Origin: Paenibacillus bovis
GTDB taxonomy: Bacteria; Bacillota; Bacilli; Paenibacillales; Paenibacillaceae
DNA: 64,000 nt
Assembly: GCF_001421015.2 (NCBI RefSeq)
Contig: NZ_CP013023.1
Location: 372,001-436,000 of the forward strand
Reading direction: 5' to 3'
Shown here: positions 53,949-63,924 of the stretch, piece by piece
Layout: every line of letters begins with the position of its first letter
How positions within the stretch are numbered: position 1 is the first letter of the stretch
Notes under the pieces: model-generated
Seen by the model: only the letters and a program-made list of their open reading frames with translations
Told to the model about the DNA's origin: nothing
Database searches by the model: none
Made by a program: the position numbers and the translations under genes

Positions 53949-54722
53949 TCAGAGACTGTCAAAATAACGCGCACTCTCCACCATCGGTGTGCAGTCGATA
54001 TGTCCACCATTCAGATTGATTTCGAAAATATAATCTTTGCCATTCACCAGCTGCTTGACCATCCGCCAATCGATTTTGCCCTGTCCGAGCGGCAGCGAAT
54101 CATGGTATTCCCCCATGCTGTCTACCAGATGGTAATACTGTGCATACGGTGCGGTTCGTTCCAGCACTTCCCTTAGACGATCATTATCGCCGCGGAAGCT
54201 GATAAAGGTATGACTGACATCCACATTGACCGGCAGCTGCAGCGGAATAATAACTTCATCAATCAGATACGGATTGGCATAACAGAATAGCCCATCGGTC
54301 GAATCTTCCCACAGCAGCACATCCTGTCCATAGACCAGAATTTTCTCGATCTCCGCTTTCATGAGCAGGGTGCGTTCCCGTGTAATCTCCGGATTCTCGC
54401 TTTTGACGTAATTGGCATGAATCACACATTTGGCGCCTTCTTCCTGACAGATGGCTACCAATTGTTCGGTCGATTGCTGATAATACCGATAACGATCCGG
54501 GTCAGGGCTCAGAATATCCAGAAATTTACCGTTATAACGGGTCGGATGATGCAGATAGACGCGGATGCCGCGTTCACGCAATTCACGAATCCGTGAACGG
54601 ATCAGATCGCTCTGCTCCAGATCCTCCACGCTGAGAAAAAACTCGATAATCTCCGGTTCATACTGCATACGATCATCCAGACTTTCCCGATCCAGACTGC
54701 TTTTCAGACGCATATTGTTCAT
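53949..54722 (-). CDS. TIM-barrel sugar phosphate isomerase/AP endonuclease-like protein
   Basis: 257 residues. Segments HHPTRY, VIHANYVKSE, LLWEDST, VNVDVSHT, YYHLVDSMGEYHDSLPLGQG and FEINLNG place His, Glu and Asp at the metal-binding strand ends of the xylose isomerase-like barrel. The family includes sugar isomerases and epimerases; substrate unknown. GAGGAG lies seven bases before the ATG. It stands alone between terminators. Confidence 0.72.
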   Translation of the reverse strand: MNNMRLKSSLDRESLDDRMQYEPEIIEFFLSVEDLEQSDLIRSRIRELRERGIRVYLHHPTRYNGKFLDILSPDPDRYRYYQQSTEQLVAICQEEGAKCVIHANYVKSENPEITRERTLLMKAEIEKILVYGQDVLLWEDSTDGLFCYANPYLIDEVIIPLQLPVNVDVSHTFISFRGDNDRLREVLERTAPYAQYYHLVDSMGEYHDSLPLGQGKIDWRMVKQLVNGKDYIFEINLNGGHIDCTPMVESARYFDSL

Positions 54723-54976
54723 ACTGCCACTCCTCTGTCTCTTTCTGTAAATGGAACCCTATCAGCAGGTCTCTTCTAATCATATAATACACAATCACGC
54801 ATTCCCAATCCTCGATGACGAATACATTTAAATCATCGTTTAACCGCCTTACCTATTCAGTTACTTAGCAGTAATTCCGTTATATAGAATAAGGACTTTT
54901 TGACTATATAGAGGTATGCTGTCCCCGGACAGACTCTGGTTGAAAGACTGGACGTGAACACTAAGGAGTTTTGGAA

Positions 54977-57646
54977 ATGAGGAGACCAAGCAAACCGCTT
55001 GCTGCAATTTTGCTGATCATCATATACCTGATGCTGTATTATACGTGGATTCTCATCTGGCAGGATCATAAACCCATGCTGGACTGGGGCGGAGATGTAC
55101 TGACGATTCTTGCAGGTATCGCTGCTCTGTCATGGCTGCTAGCCGCCTACCGTCGTGGTGGACAGGACTGTCGTCCGCTATGGCTGCTGCTTATGCTGGG
55201 CTGTCTAAGCAGCCTGATTGCCAATATTATCTGGCTTTACAACAATTCCATCTTGCAGGAGGAACTGCCTTTTCCCAGTGTTGCCGATATTTTTTACGTC
55301 CTGCAGCCTTTATTTTATTTATCGGCATTTATTTACCAGATATCACGCAAGCTGAAAACCTACGGTGCTGTACGATTCGTTTTTGATATTGCGATTGTCA
55401 TGACTGCGGCAATCAGTCTGAGCTGGCAGTATGTGCTGCAGCCCATTGTAAGTACACCGGGTATTCCGACCTTCAATATGAGTATGGCGCTGGCGTATCC
55501 GATCGGCGACCTGGTCCTGCTGCTGTCGGCGCTGGGAATTTATTTTGGCTTCCGTACCATCTGGCCGGAGCGGCTGCTGTCCCTGCTATTTGCAGGAGTG
55601 CTTACCCAGATTATCGGCGACTGCATGTTTTCAGTGACGGTCTACACCCAGGATTCTAGCTGGATGATCTGGTCCAATCCTTGCTTTGGCCTCAGTCTGT
55701 TATTGATTGGACTAACAGGCATCGTATACAAGAAATCGCTGGAAAAGCTGCCTTCGCAGCAGACCACCCTGCCGGTGGAAGTTGTGGAAAAGCCGAACTG
55801 GATCAGGACACTGCTGCCGTATATTACGGTAATTGCCCTGTTTATCGTTATGGTCGTTGATTCCAACAGTCGCAACGCGATTGCACTCGGCTCGGGTTTA
55901 TCCATTTTGTTCGTAATTATCCGGCAGCTGCTGATTCTTCTGGAGAACCGGATGCTGCTCGTTACTTTATCCGAGAAAACAATAGCCCTGGAAAGCAGCG
56001 AGGAGCAGTATCGCTCCCTGTTCCGGTACCATCCGGACGCAGTCTGCTCACTGGATTTGTACGGCAATATTCTGAGCATCAATGAATCGGCTTCCAGAAT
56101 GCTGGGATACAGCGAGGACGAACTGGATTTGCTGACCAATATTACTTTTATCCCTGAGCAGTACAGAGACATGGCACGTATGCATTTCCAGCAATCGTGG
56201 AAAGGGCAGCCGCAAAGTTATGAACTCTGCCTGCAAGCTCGGGACGGCCGTCTGATTCAGGTACAGATGACGAATATCCCGATTATGATCCAGGGGCATA
56301 CAGTAGGCGCTTTTGCTATTGCCAAGGATATTACGGAGAAAAAGAACAATGAAGAGCGTATCCATTATCTGGCGTATCATGATCCACTGACAGGTGTATA
56401 CAACCGGGCTGCCTATGACGAGAATCTCAAATGGATGATAGCACAGCCCCATATTCAGCGGTTTGCTGTGTTCTTTATCGATCTGGATCGATTCAAGCAT
56501 GTCAACGATACGCTCGGTCATGATGTAGGAGATCAGCTGCTGCTATCCGTTGCCGGACGGCTAACCGCTCATGTGCCGGCAGACAGTATGGTCGCCCGAA
56601 GAGGCGGAGACGAATTTACCCTGCTTCTGCCGCTTACGGATGATGATCGCCTGATTACCGATACGGCGCAGGCAGTGCTGGAGTCTCTTCAGCAGCCGCA
56701 TTATATCGGCCAGCACAAAATTGTCTGCACCCCCAGCATCGGGATTGCTATTTATCCGGATCATTCGACCGATATATGCACGCTTGTTCAAAAAGCTGAC
56801 CGGGCGATGTATCAGGTTAAAATTAACGGCAAAGCACATTATCTAATCTACGATGATAATGACGAAAAAATCACCCGCAAGCTGCTGCTGGAGCAGAGTA
56901 TCGGTTCTGCACTGGATCATAACGAGCTGCTGCTGCATTATCAATCCCAGGTCGATGCTTCTTCCGGCAAAGTGGTCGGTGTGGAAGCACTGCTACGCTG
57001 GAAGCATCCACAGCTCGGCTGGATCGCGCCACTGGAATTTATTCCGGTAGCCGAAGATACCGGCAGCATCCTGTCTATCGGACGCTGGGTGCTGCTGGAA
57101 GCCTGTCGTCAGGCCAAAACCTGGGCAGATCAGGGTCACTTTATCAAAATGGGTGTCAATCTGTCCCCGCGCCAATTTCAGCAGGGCAATCTGGTAGATA
57201 CAGTAGCCGAAGTATTGCAGGAGACCGGCCTGGACCCGGCTTATCTGGATCTGGAGATTACCGAATCAATTGCGATGAGCCATATCCATAATGTTATCCC
57301 ACAGCTGCATGCGCTGAAGCATCTCGGCGTCTCTATCTCTATTGACGATTTTGGCACCGGCTATTCTTCTCTCTCCTATCTCGCCAGCTTCCCGATCGAC
57401 AAGCTGAAGATCGCCCGTGAATTTATTAGCAAGATCAATGAAAAGGACAGCCACTCTATTATTGCTTCCATCATCAATCTGGCCTATGGACTGAATCTCA
57501 ATGTTATTGCAGAAGGGGTAGAGGACTGTCAGCAGGCCGATATTCTAAAAGGGATCGACTGCTACGAAATGCAGGGCTATCTGTTCAGCAAACCGGTGAT
57601 CGCTGCGGAGATCGAAAAGACGTTTCAGCAGGATCATCTGCACTAG
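54977..57646 (+). CDS. membrane PAS-GGDEF-EAL c-di-GMP enzyme
   Basis: 889 residues from ATG 54977 (AAGGAG eight bases upstream; TTG at 54971 is too close). About nine N-terminal membrane helices (residues 1-320), a PAS domain (about 345-460), then GGDEF with intact RGGDEF (543-547) and EAL with EALLRW (670-672) and DDFGTGYSSL. Both catalytic cores look active, so it could make or break c-di-GMP. The I-site position reads PADS instead of RxxD, so product inhibition should be lost. Likely senses a membrane or redox signal. Confidence 0.9.
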   Translation: MRRPSKPLAAILLIIIYLMLYYTWILIWQDHKPMLDWGGDVLTILAGIAALSWLLAAYRRGGQDCRPLWLLLMLGCLSSLIANIIWLYNNSILQEELPFPSVADIFYVLQPLFYLSAFIYQISRKLKTYGAVRFVFDIAIVMTAAISLSWQYVLQPIVSTPGIPTFNMSMALAYPIGDLVLLLSALGIYFGFRTIWPERLLSLLFAGVLTQIIGDCMFSVTVYTQDSSWMIWSNPCFGLSLLLIGLTGIVYKKSLEKLPSQQTTLPVEVVEKPNWIRTLLPYITVIALFIVMVVDSNSRNAIALGSGLSILFVIIRQLLILLENRMLLVTLSEKTIALESSEEQYRSLFRYHPDAVCSLDLYGNILSINESASRMLGYSEDELDLLTNITFIPEQYRDMARMHFQQSWKGQPQSYELCLQARDGRLIQVQMTNIPIMIQGHTVGAFAIAKDITEKKNNEERIHYLAYHDPLTGVYNRAAYDENLKWMIAQPHIQRFAVFFIDLDRFKHVNDTLGHDVGDQLLLSVAGRLTAHVPADSMVARRGGDEFTLLLPLTDDDRLITDTAQAVLESLQQPHYIGQHKIVCTPSIGIAIYPDHSTDICTLVQKADRAMYQVKINGKAHYLIYDDNDEKITRKLLLEQSIGSALDHNELLLHYQSQVDASSGKVVGVEALLRWKHPQLGWIAPLEFIPVAEDTGSILSIGRWVLLEACRQAKTWADQGHFIKMGVNLSPRQFQQGNLVDTVAEVLQETGLDPAYLDLEITESIAMSHIHNVIPQLHALKHLGVSISIDDFGTGYSSLSYLASFPIDKLKIAREFISKINEKDSHSIIASIINLAYGLNLNVIAEGVEDCQQADILKGIDCYEMQGYLFSKPVIAAEIEKTFQQDHLH

Positions 57647-57826
57647 CATAGCAGGTTACAGGTGGAGTGCTATACCAAGCCAACCAAACGGTATAAAAAG
57701 CAAATCAACACATTGGGTTGCTGAATAAATGATCCATGATTTGGCTCTGTTCATGGCTTCCTCCCGCAGCCACATAAATATCAAGCTTATCCATGCTTAC
57801 AGAGCATGATGTATATACAGCTACAG

Positions 57827-57870
57827 CCAAAAGGCTTGCCCACTCCAGACGGAGAAGGCAAGCCTTTTGG
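57827..57870. terminator. bidirectional terminator
   Basis: CCAAAAGGCTTGCC pairs perfectly with GGCAAGCCTTTTGG. Lies between convergent genes. Confidence 0.8.
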
Positions 57871-57922
57871 CTCTGCTTCTATTACGTATACATATCTCTG
57901 ACCGCTTGCTATTTATAACAGC

Positions 57923-58774
57923 TTACAAATTGCTATCACTCACGCTAAAGGTATCGCCGCCCTGAATCGTACCCGACTCAAATCCCTTGTAGAACCAGCG
58001 TTTGCGCTGCTCGGATGTACCGTGGGTAAAACTGTCAGGTACTACATAACCCTGTGCACGCTGCTGGATCGTATCGTCCCCGACCGCACTCGCAGCAGTC
58101 AGTGCCTCTTCCAGATCGCCCTGCTCCAGCAGGTTTTTGCCCTGCTCATAATGAGCCCATACTCCGGCATAATAATCGGCCTGCAGCTCGATGCGCACCT
58201 GATACTTGGTGTTGAACTCCTTTTCGCTGAGGCGCTGACGGTAAGGTTCAACCTTGTCCATCGTACCGAGCAATGTCTGTACATGGTGACCGACTTCATG
58301 GGCGACTACATAAGCCATAGCAAAGTCACCCGGTGCCTGGAACTGCTGCTTTAATTCATCATAGAAACTCAGATCGATATACAGCTTCTGGTCACCTGGG
58401 CAGTAGAAGGGTCCTACTGCCGAACTTGCTGTGCCACAGGCAGACTGTACACTGCCGCTATAGATGACCAGCTCCGGGTTTTTGTAGGTCAGTCCCTGCT
58501 GTTTGAATACATCGCTCCAGACGTCCTCTGTATCCGCCAGTACGACCGAGACAAAATCGACCAGTTCTTCTTCCTGGGCGGTACCCTGATAATTGCCAAC
58601 GGTCTGCGTTCCGCTGGAAGTCATATTATTGATCAGACTGGACGGATTGCCGCCCAGCAGCATAACGATAATAATGACGATAATTCCGCCAATCCCGCCT
58701 CCTACAATTGTTTTGCCGCCTCTGCCGCGGCGGTCTTCCACGTTCGTACTTGCTCGTCTACCCTGCCATTTCAT
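57923..58774 (-). CDS. neutral zinc metallopeptidase, YpfJ family
   Basis: 283 residues. N-terminal basic segment, membrane helix ([14 protein letters not shown]), then the metalloprotease core with [14 protein letters not shown] (HExxH) and a downstream [15 protein letters not shown] (third ligand Glu). YpfJ-type proteins are envelope-associated with unknown substrates. A G5 run lies upstream of the ATG. Confidence 0.87.
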   Translation of the reverse strand: MKWQGRRASTNVEDRRGRGGKTIVGGGIGGIIVIIIVMLLGGNPSSLINNMTSSGTQTVGNYQGTAQEEELVDFVSVVLADTEDVWSDVFKQQGLTYKNPELVIYSGSVQSACGTASSAVGPFYCPGDQKLYIDLSFYDELKQQFQAPGDFAMAYVVAHEVGHHVQTLLGTMDKVEPYRQRLSEKEFNTKYQVRIELQADYYAGVWAHYEQGKNLLEQGDLEEALTAASAVGDDTIQQRAQGYVVPDSFTHGTSEQRKRWFYKGFESGTIQGGDTFSVSDSNL

Positions 58775-59190
58775 GCTGCTACCCCCTGCTTTTCATTCTT
58801 GATCCCATTTGATTGGTTCATATATGTGTACACACTCTCCTATACGTTTGGAGCGTATATAGCTCTGGCGCTAATATCTTGTACCCATAATCGGCAAAAC
58901 CGCCTACATTTGCTGCGAATCCATGGTCTCCTTCGGCTGCAGACTGCTGTTTATTGAACATTGGCAGGCTGCTTGGGTTGCCGCCTATTCTGCTGTATCA
59001 TTTTCCGCAAAAATTAATCCTTTTAAATGCAGAAATGCGGTTTAAATTTCGTCCAAAAGCCTTAATGAATATTACAGTATTTAATTATAAAAATTCCTAT
59101 AAAATTCCTCTTCCAATCATCGAACCACTCTTCAGACTATTCCTGTATTTAAAGCATAGATAAGAAGGTGCATATACACCGGACGCCAGC
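58775..59190. other. intergenic, no feature recognised
   Basis: Between the divergently transcribed metallopeptidase and phosphorylase genes. AT-rich from about 59030; no operator or coding sequence seen in this part. Confidence 0.5.
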
Positions 59191-59191
59191 C

Positions 59192-59219
59192 AAAAAAGGG
59201 CGCTGGATCAGCCCTTTTC
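59192..59219. terminator. possible terminator hairpin
   Basis: AAAAGGGC pairs with GCCCTTTT across GCTGGATCA. It lies upstream of the phosphorylase promoter and may isolate it from readthrough. Confidence 0.4.
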
Positions 59220-59296
59220 GATTCTGTAAAATGTCTTTATTCACCAGACTGAATACGCTATCAAAAAAGGTACTGGCGGGGCAAATGGTAATCATG

Positions 59297-59302
59297 TATA
59301 AT
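59297..59302 (+). promoter_or_regulatory. -10 element of GH65-pgmB operon
   Basis: TATAAT in GTATAATGAG; no good -35 is visible at 16-18 bases. Start would be near 59309, giving a leader of about 104 bases that contains the MalR-type operator. Confidence 0.5.
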
Positions 59303-59351
59303 GAGTCTCAAATCCAGCTTGATGGCCAGGGCTTTTTTTTCGGCACTTTAG

Positions 59352-59363
59352 GCAAACGTTTGC
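59352..59363 (+). promoter_or_regulatory. LacI/MalR-type operator
   Basis: Perfect palindrome GCAAACGTTTGC, the core of maltose-type LacI-family operators in Bacillota. It lies about 43 bases after the expected start of transcription, so repression would be by roadblock. CcpA is an alternative binder. Confidence 0.7.
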
Positions 59364-59412
59364 ACAATAGTCACCAGCTGTACCCAACTATCCAGGAAGT
59401 GAGTGATTTCTC

Positions 59413-61746
59413 ATGAAAAGATTGTTTGATATCCACCCGTGGAAAATTGTTGAACGCGAACTGCATACGGAAGAATTCCGTCTTGCAGAAAGTATGATGA
59501 GCCTTGGTAACGGTCATATGGGCATGCGTGGTAATTTCGAGGAGAACTACAGCGGCGATATGCACCGCGGTTCCTATGTTGCAGGCGTCTGGTTCCCGGA
59601 CAAAACCCGTGTCGGCTGGTGGAAGAACGGCTACCCGCACTATTTTGGCAAAGTAATCAATTCTATTAACTATATCGGCATTCGTCTGCTGCTGGATGGC
59701 GAAGAAGTCGATCTGAGCCAGTCCCAGATCAAGGACTACTACCGCGAGCTGGATATGCAGCAGGGCGTTCTATCCCGCGAATTCACAGTTATTCACGGCG
59801 AAAAGGAAACCCGCATCCAGACGTCCCGCTTCCTCTCTGTGGCCGATCAGGAACTGGCGGTTATCAAGTATGCTGTCACGCCTGTAAACTATAGCGACGA
59901 AATCACCCTGATCCCTTATCTGGACGGCGATATCCGCAATGAAGATTCCAACTACGACGAAGATTTTTGGGTCGAAATCGACAAATCCGCTTCCGAGCTG
60001 AACGGTCATCTGGTGATGCAGACCAAGGATAATTCCTTTGGCACGCCGACATTCCAGATTGCTGCTTCCATGCGTCTGGACGTCGTTGGCGGTACACCAT
60101 CGATCTCTTACTCTTCCCGGGAAGAATATGTAGAAAATACGATCACATCCCAGGCAGAGCAGGGACAGACCGTTACATTGTATAAATATATTGCGCTTAC
60201 AACCGATCGTGATCATCCACGCGGCACGCTGCCGGAGAACGGTCAGACTGTACTGGATCGTGCTGCCAAGCAGGGATACGAAGCACTGCTTGACGCTCAT
60301 GCCGCAGGATGGAAGCAGCGCTGGGAGATGGCGGACGTAGCGATCGAAGGCGATGACGAAGCCCAACAAGGTATCCGCTTCAATCTGTTCCAGCTGTTCT
60401 CTACCTACTACGGTGAAGATGCACGCCTGAATATCGGTCCCAAAGGATTCACCGGCGAGAAATACGGCGGCGCTACGTACTGGGATACAGAAGCGTATGC
60501 ACTCCCGCTCTATCTGTCTACCGCCAAGCCGGAGGTTGCCCGCAATCTCTGTGTGTATCGTCATAACCAGCTGGACGGCGCTTATCACAATGCCCAGCAG
60601 CAAGGTCTGCAGGGTGCGCTGTATCCGATGGTTACCTTTACCGGTGTCGAGTGTCATAACGAATGGGAGATTACGTTTGAAGAGATTCATCGTAACAGCG
60701 CGATCGCCTATGCAGTCTATAACTATGTGAATTATACCGGTGACCGTGATTACCTGCACCAGTACGGTCTGGATGTACTGACAGGCATTTCCCGCTTCTG
60801 GGCAGATCGCGTGCATTACAGCAAGCGCCAGGGTCAGTACATGATCCACGGCGTTACCGGTCCGAATGAATACGAGAACAATGTTAACAACAACTGGTAC
60901 ACCAACCGGATCTCGGCGTGGACACTGGAATATACAATTCAGGTAGTGCGTGAATTGCAGGCCGCGGGTCATACCGAAGTCATCTCCAAGCTTGAAATTA
61001 ACGATGAAGAGCTGGCGAAATGGCAGCATATCGTTGACAACATGTACTTGCCATATGACGAAGAACTCGGTATCTTTGTCCAGCATGACACGTTCCTCGA
61101 CAAGGACCTGATGAGCGCAGACGATCTCGATCCGGCAGACCGTCCGATCAACCAGAAATGGTCATGGGACAAAATCCTGCGTAGCTGCTTTATCAAACAA
61201 GCCGATGTACTGCAGGGACTATATTTCCTGAATGACCAATATACGGCGGAAGAAAAGCGCCGTAACTTTGAGTTCTACGAGCCAATGACAGTTCATGAAT
61301 CTTCCCTGTCTCCTTGTATTCACAGCATTCTCGCGGCAGAGCTGGGCATGGAAGAGAAAGCATACGAAATGTACAACCGGACAGCACGTCTGGATCTGGA
61401 CAACTATAACAACGATACCGAAGATGGTCTGCATATCACGAGCATGACCGGATCATGGCTCGGCATTGTACAAGGATTTGCCGGTATGCGTACCGCCAAT
61501 GAGACACTGAGCTTTGCGCCATTTATCCCGCAGGCTTGGGATCGTTACAGCTTCAATATCGTCTACCGCGATCACTTTATCAAAGTGGAAGTATCCCGCG
61601 AGCTGGTACAGCTGACCCAGGAAGGTCCGGAATTGTCACTGCAGCTGTACGGTGAGAAGATCACTCTACCGGCAGACGGCAAGCACACGGTACCTGTGAT
61701 CCAAAAAGAACAAACTGCCGAAGTGCTGGTAGGAGGCGAAGCCTAA
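59413..61746 (+). CDS. GH65 disaccharide phosphorylase, probably maltose phosphorylase
   Basis: 777 residues, the normal GH65 length. The catalytic acid is E486 in [10 protein letters not shown] (E487 in Lactobacillus brevis maltose phosphorylase). N-terminal beta-sandwich and alpha/alpha barrel features such as [13 protein letters not shown] are present. It phosphorolyses a glucose disaccharide to beta-glucose-1-phosphate and glucose. The next gene, overlapping by one base, encodes beta-phosphoglucomutase, which fits a maltose or related role; trehalose, kojibiose or nigerose phosphorylase remain possible. AGGAAGTGAG precedes the ATG. Confidence 0.9.
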   Translation: MKRLFDIHPWKIVERELHTEEFRLAESMMSLGNGHMGMRGNFEENYSGDMHRGSYVAGVWFPDKTRVGWWKNGYPHYFGKVINSINYIGIRLLLDGEEVDLSQSQIKDYYRELDMQQGVLSREFTVIHGEKETRIQTSRFLSVADQELAVIKYAVTPVNYSDEITLIPYLDGDIRNEDSNYDEDFWVEIDKSASELNGHLVMQTKDNSFGTPTFQIAASMRLDVVGGTPSISYSSREEYVENTITSQAEQGQTVTLYKYIALTTDRDHPRGTLPENGQTVLDRAAKQGYEALLDAHAAGWKQRWEMADVAIEGDDEAQQGIRFNLFQLFSTYYGEDARLNIGPKGFTGEKYGGATYWDTEAYALPLYLSTAKPEVARNLCVYRHNQLDGAYHNAQQQGLQGALYPMVTFTGVECHNEWEITFEEIHRNSAIAYAVYNYVNYTGDRDYLHQYGLDVLTGISRFWADRVHYSKRQGQYMIHGVTGPNEYENNVNNNWYTNRISAWTLEYTIQVVRELQAAGHTEVISKLEINDEELAKWQHIVDNMYLPYDEELGIFVQHDTFLDKDLMSADDLDPADRPINQKWSWDKILRSCFIKQADVLQGLYFLNDQYTAEEKRRNFEFYEPMTVHESSLSPCIHSILAAELGMEEKAYEMYNRTARLDLDNYNNDTEDGLHITSMTGSWLGIVQGFAGMRTANETLSFAPFIPQAWDRYSFNIVYRDHFIKVEVSRELVQLTQEGPELSLQLYGEKITLPADGKHTVPVIQKEQTAEVLVGGEA

Positions 61747-62432
61747 TGCGTCCGGAACTGCAAGCCGTTATCTTCGACCTCGACGGTGTCGTGACAGACA
61801 CCGCCGAGTATCACTACCTCGCATGGAAGGCACTCGGCGAAAGCATCGGGGTTCCTTTTACCCGCGAGTTCAATGAGGAACTGAAGGGCGTATCCCGTAT
61901 GGATTCGCTGAATAAGATCCTCGCGCTCGGCGGCAAGGAAAACAGCTACTCTGATGAAGAGAAGCTGGAGCTCGCCAAGCAAAAGAACGATCATTATGTA
62001 GAGCTGATCAAGCAAGTGACGCCGGATGATGTACTGCCAGGCATCCGCGAACTAATCGCGGACATCCATGCAAAAGGTCTCAAGATCGGCCTCGCATCGG
62101 TTAGCAAAAACGCCTTTGCCGTGATGGATTCGCTACAGCTGCGCGATTCGTTCGATACCATCGTCGACGCTGCCAAGATCCGCAACTCCAAGCCGGACCC
62201 GGAGATCTTCCTCAAAGCTGCCGAGCAGCTCGGAGTTGATCCGGCTGCCTGCCTTGGTATCGAAGATGCCGCCGCAGGCGTTACGTCGATCAAAGGCGCT
62301 GGCATGTTCGCAGTTGGTGTAGGCGATAGCATGACGCTGGCTGAAGCAGATATTGTGTATGCGAGTACAGCCGAGCTGTCGCTGGATCAGCTGCTGGTGC
62401 AGTATCAGGGTACGGCTGTAGAGCAGGTATAA
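61746..62432 (+). CDS. pgmB: beta-phosphoglucomutase
   Basis: 228 residues, HAD superfamily. D11 and D13 in IFDLDGVVTDTAEYH are the nucleophile and acid/base; KPDPEIFL and GIEDAAAGV supply the other motifs. It converts beta-glucose-1-phosphate to glucose-6-phosphate, the product of the upstream phosphorylase. Start and stop overlap (TAATG). Confidence 0.93.
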   Translation: MRPELQAVIFDLDGVVTDTAEYHYLAWKALGESIGVPFTREFNEELKGVSRMDSLNKILALGGKENSYSDEEKLELAKQKNDHYVELIKQVTPDDVLPGIRELIADIHAKGLKIGLASVSKNAFAVMDSLQLRDSFDTIVDAAKIRNSKPDPEIFLKAAEQLGVDPAACLGIEDAAAGVTSIKGAGMFAVGVGDSMTLAEADIVYASTAELSLDQLLVQYQGTAVEQV

Positions 62433-62492
62433 GATTTAATTGATCTGAATCATGCAAGTAAGATAGATAGAAATGATCAATTTGAATAAAAG

Positions 62493-62532
62493 AAGCCGCC
62501 TTTTCCATGGGATTGTGAAAAGGCGGCTTTTT
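62493..62532 (+). terminator. intrinsic terminator
   Basis: AAGCCGCCTTTT pairs with AAAAGGCGGCTT, then T4 or more. Ends the phosphorylase operon. Confidence 0.88.
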
Positions 62533-62666
62533 ATTGGTACATATTTTATTAGTTGTGACTTTTTGAGATCTTAGGATTATGAAGTAGAACCCGGCATAGG
62601 AATGTATCCGATGCTCTGTTCATTTTGCTGAGGGTCTTAGCCTTTCCCTCCAGATTCACAGTATGA

Positions 62667-62927
62667 TCACCGATCTTCTTTTTGTAAAATTATACCTTCA
62701 TCTTCAAGATAATCATATTCATTAAGATCCCAAGGCCCTATGGTTTTAATCGCACTCATTGGAATTAAAAGCCTTGTATCATCATGCGCTTCCTTTGGCA
62801 TGATAACAATGACATTATTAAAATAATAATAATCAAGATACATTCCGATTACAGACAAGTTATCCAGAAAAGTTATTTTGATACCTCTATTCAGATACCC
62901 TTTCATAAAAATCTCTGATTCTTTCAT
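62667..62927 (-). CDS. 86-aa protein, possible LSm-like fold
   Basis: AGGAGG lies seven bases before the ATG. The sequence runs NRGIKITFLDNLSVIGM, YLDYYYFNNVIVIMP, then LLIPMSAIKTIGPW. Its order of strands and the closing IPMSAIKTIGP resemble the Sm1-Sm2 plan of Hfq (GIxLxGxIxxFDxFVVLL and VYKHAISTI), but identity is low. Hfq-like RNA binding is speculation. Region is AT-rich. Confidence 0.6.
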   Translation of the reverse strand: MKESEIFMKGYLNRGIKITFLDNLSVIGMYLDYYYFNNVIVIMPKEAHDDTRLLIPMSAIKTIGPWDLNEYDYLEDEGIILQKEDR

Positions 62928-63315
62928 TTATTAACCTCCTATATTTTGAAGTATCCTTCGTCATACTGCAGCTATTGATTCCAATCGAAAACTATCTATA
63001 CTATCTTATACGTCATCTATTTTGGAGCTATTATTAAATACATTTCGAACTCCAAAACATCTTTATTATCTCTTTCTTTATGTATAGCATCGAACTACCT
63101 CAAGATACCATAATCTAACCCTATTTAACCATATCCATTTTACCAATTTCAGTAAAAATCTTGTTAAATGCACTTATTATATATGATACGGTACAGATAA
63201 AAGCAGAATAGGCACTTTTTAATTTTGGATATGCTGCATATTACCGCTTCTACTATGCATTCTATCGCTATCTTTGCCTTCTGCTTTGCTTACACCATGT
63301 TAAAGGAGACAGTCT
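62928..63315. other. AT-rich intergenic region
   Basis: About 390 bases of low-GC sequence between divergent small genes. A weak rightward promoter could be TTGTTA (63161-63166) with TATGAT (63182-63187) at a short 15-base spacing. No other element seen. Confidence 0.4.
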
Positions 63316-63432
63316 ATGGATAATGCTACTCTGGCAATTGCATGCTTGGTACTGACGCGCATATCTCTGGCAGCGAGTAACTTCTTCAATACCTATCGCT
63401 TGAGCCAGCTGGAAAATTCTCTATATGAATAA
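63316..63432 (+). CDS. 38-aa peptide before yunG
   Basis: AAAGGAG lies seven bases before the ATG. The peptide starts with a hydrophobic stretch (TLAIACLVLTRISLAA) and ends in polar residues (FNTYRLSQLENSLYE). Its TAA overlaps the start of yunG by eight bases, so it may be a coupling leader peptide or a small membrane protein. Confidence 0.5.
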   Translation: MDNATLAIACLVLTRISLAASNFFNTYRLSQLENSLYE

Positions 63433-63787
63433 GCTAACTATTCAGCAACTGCAGCACATCATACCCTCCTGCTGGTCACAACATACCAGCTCTCTCTGGA
63501 CTCCGGAATGTCCAGCACGTGGACAGTGCAGTGTAACTGCGCTGGTTGTACATACATGGATCGGTGGAGAAATCCGCAAAACTTTATTGCCTGAAGGAGC
63601 CCATTTTTATAATTGGATAACGAATAAACGTTATGATTTAACAGCTTCGCAATTTGATGTACTTCTAGAATATGATGATCTTCCATCCAGTAGAACAGAG
63701 GCATTCTTGGATACAACCCCTTCGCAATACCATGCATTGCTTCATCGTACACAACAACAACTCTCCTCTATTGTTTCTTTGCCTTAA
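63425..63787 (+). CDS. yunG: YunG-family protein
   Basis: 120 residues. SSLWTPECPARGQCSVTALVV, split here as SSLWTPECPARGQCS then VTALVVHTWIGG, with EGAHFYNWI and RYDLTASQF, is the conserved core of YunG proteins. The free Cys in GQCSVTA followed by His suggests a papain-like active site (inference). Function unknown. The ATG lies within the end of the 38-codon gene. Confidence 0.85.
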   Translation: MNKLTIQQLQHIIPSCWSQHTSSLWTPECPARGQCSVTALVVHTWIGGEIRKTLLPEGAHFYNWITNKRYDLTASQFDVLLEYDDLPSSRTEAFLDTTPSQYHALLHRTQQQLSSIVSLP

Positions 63788-63924
63788 TCGTTTGCTTAGT
63801 AGCTAAAGCGTTTAATATATACACAACCGTTAAAGAGAAAAATGTAAGCAGATTACATTTTTATATAATTCGTATACAGTTTGGCACTTCGACGGTAAAA
63901 CATTCAGACATGGAGGCAATACGT

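Noticed and set aside
59770..61086. 438-codon frame opposite the GH65 gene
   Set aside because: Shadow of the phosphorylase, whose active site is intact.
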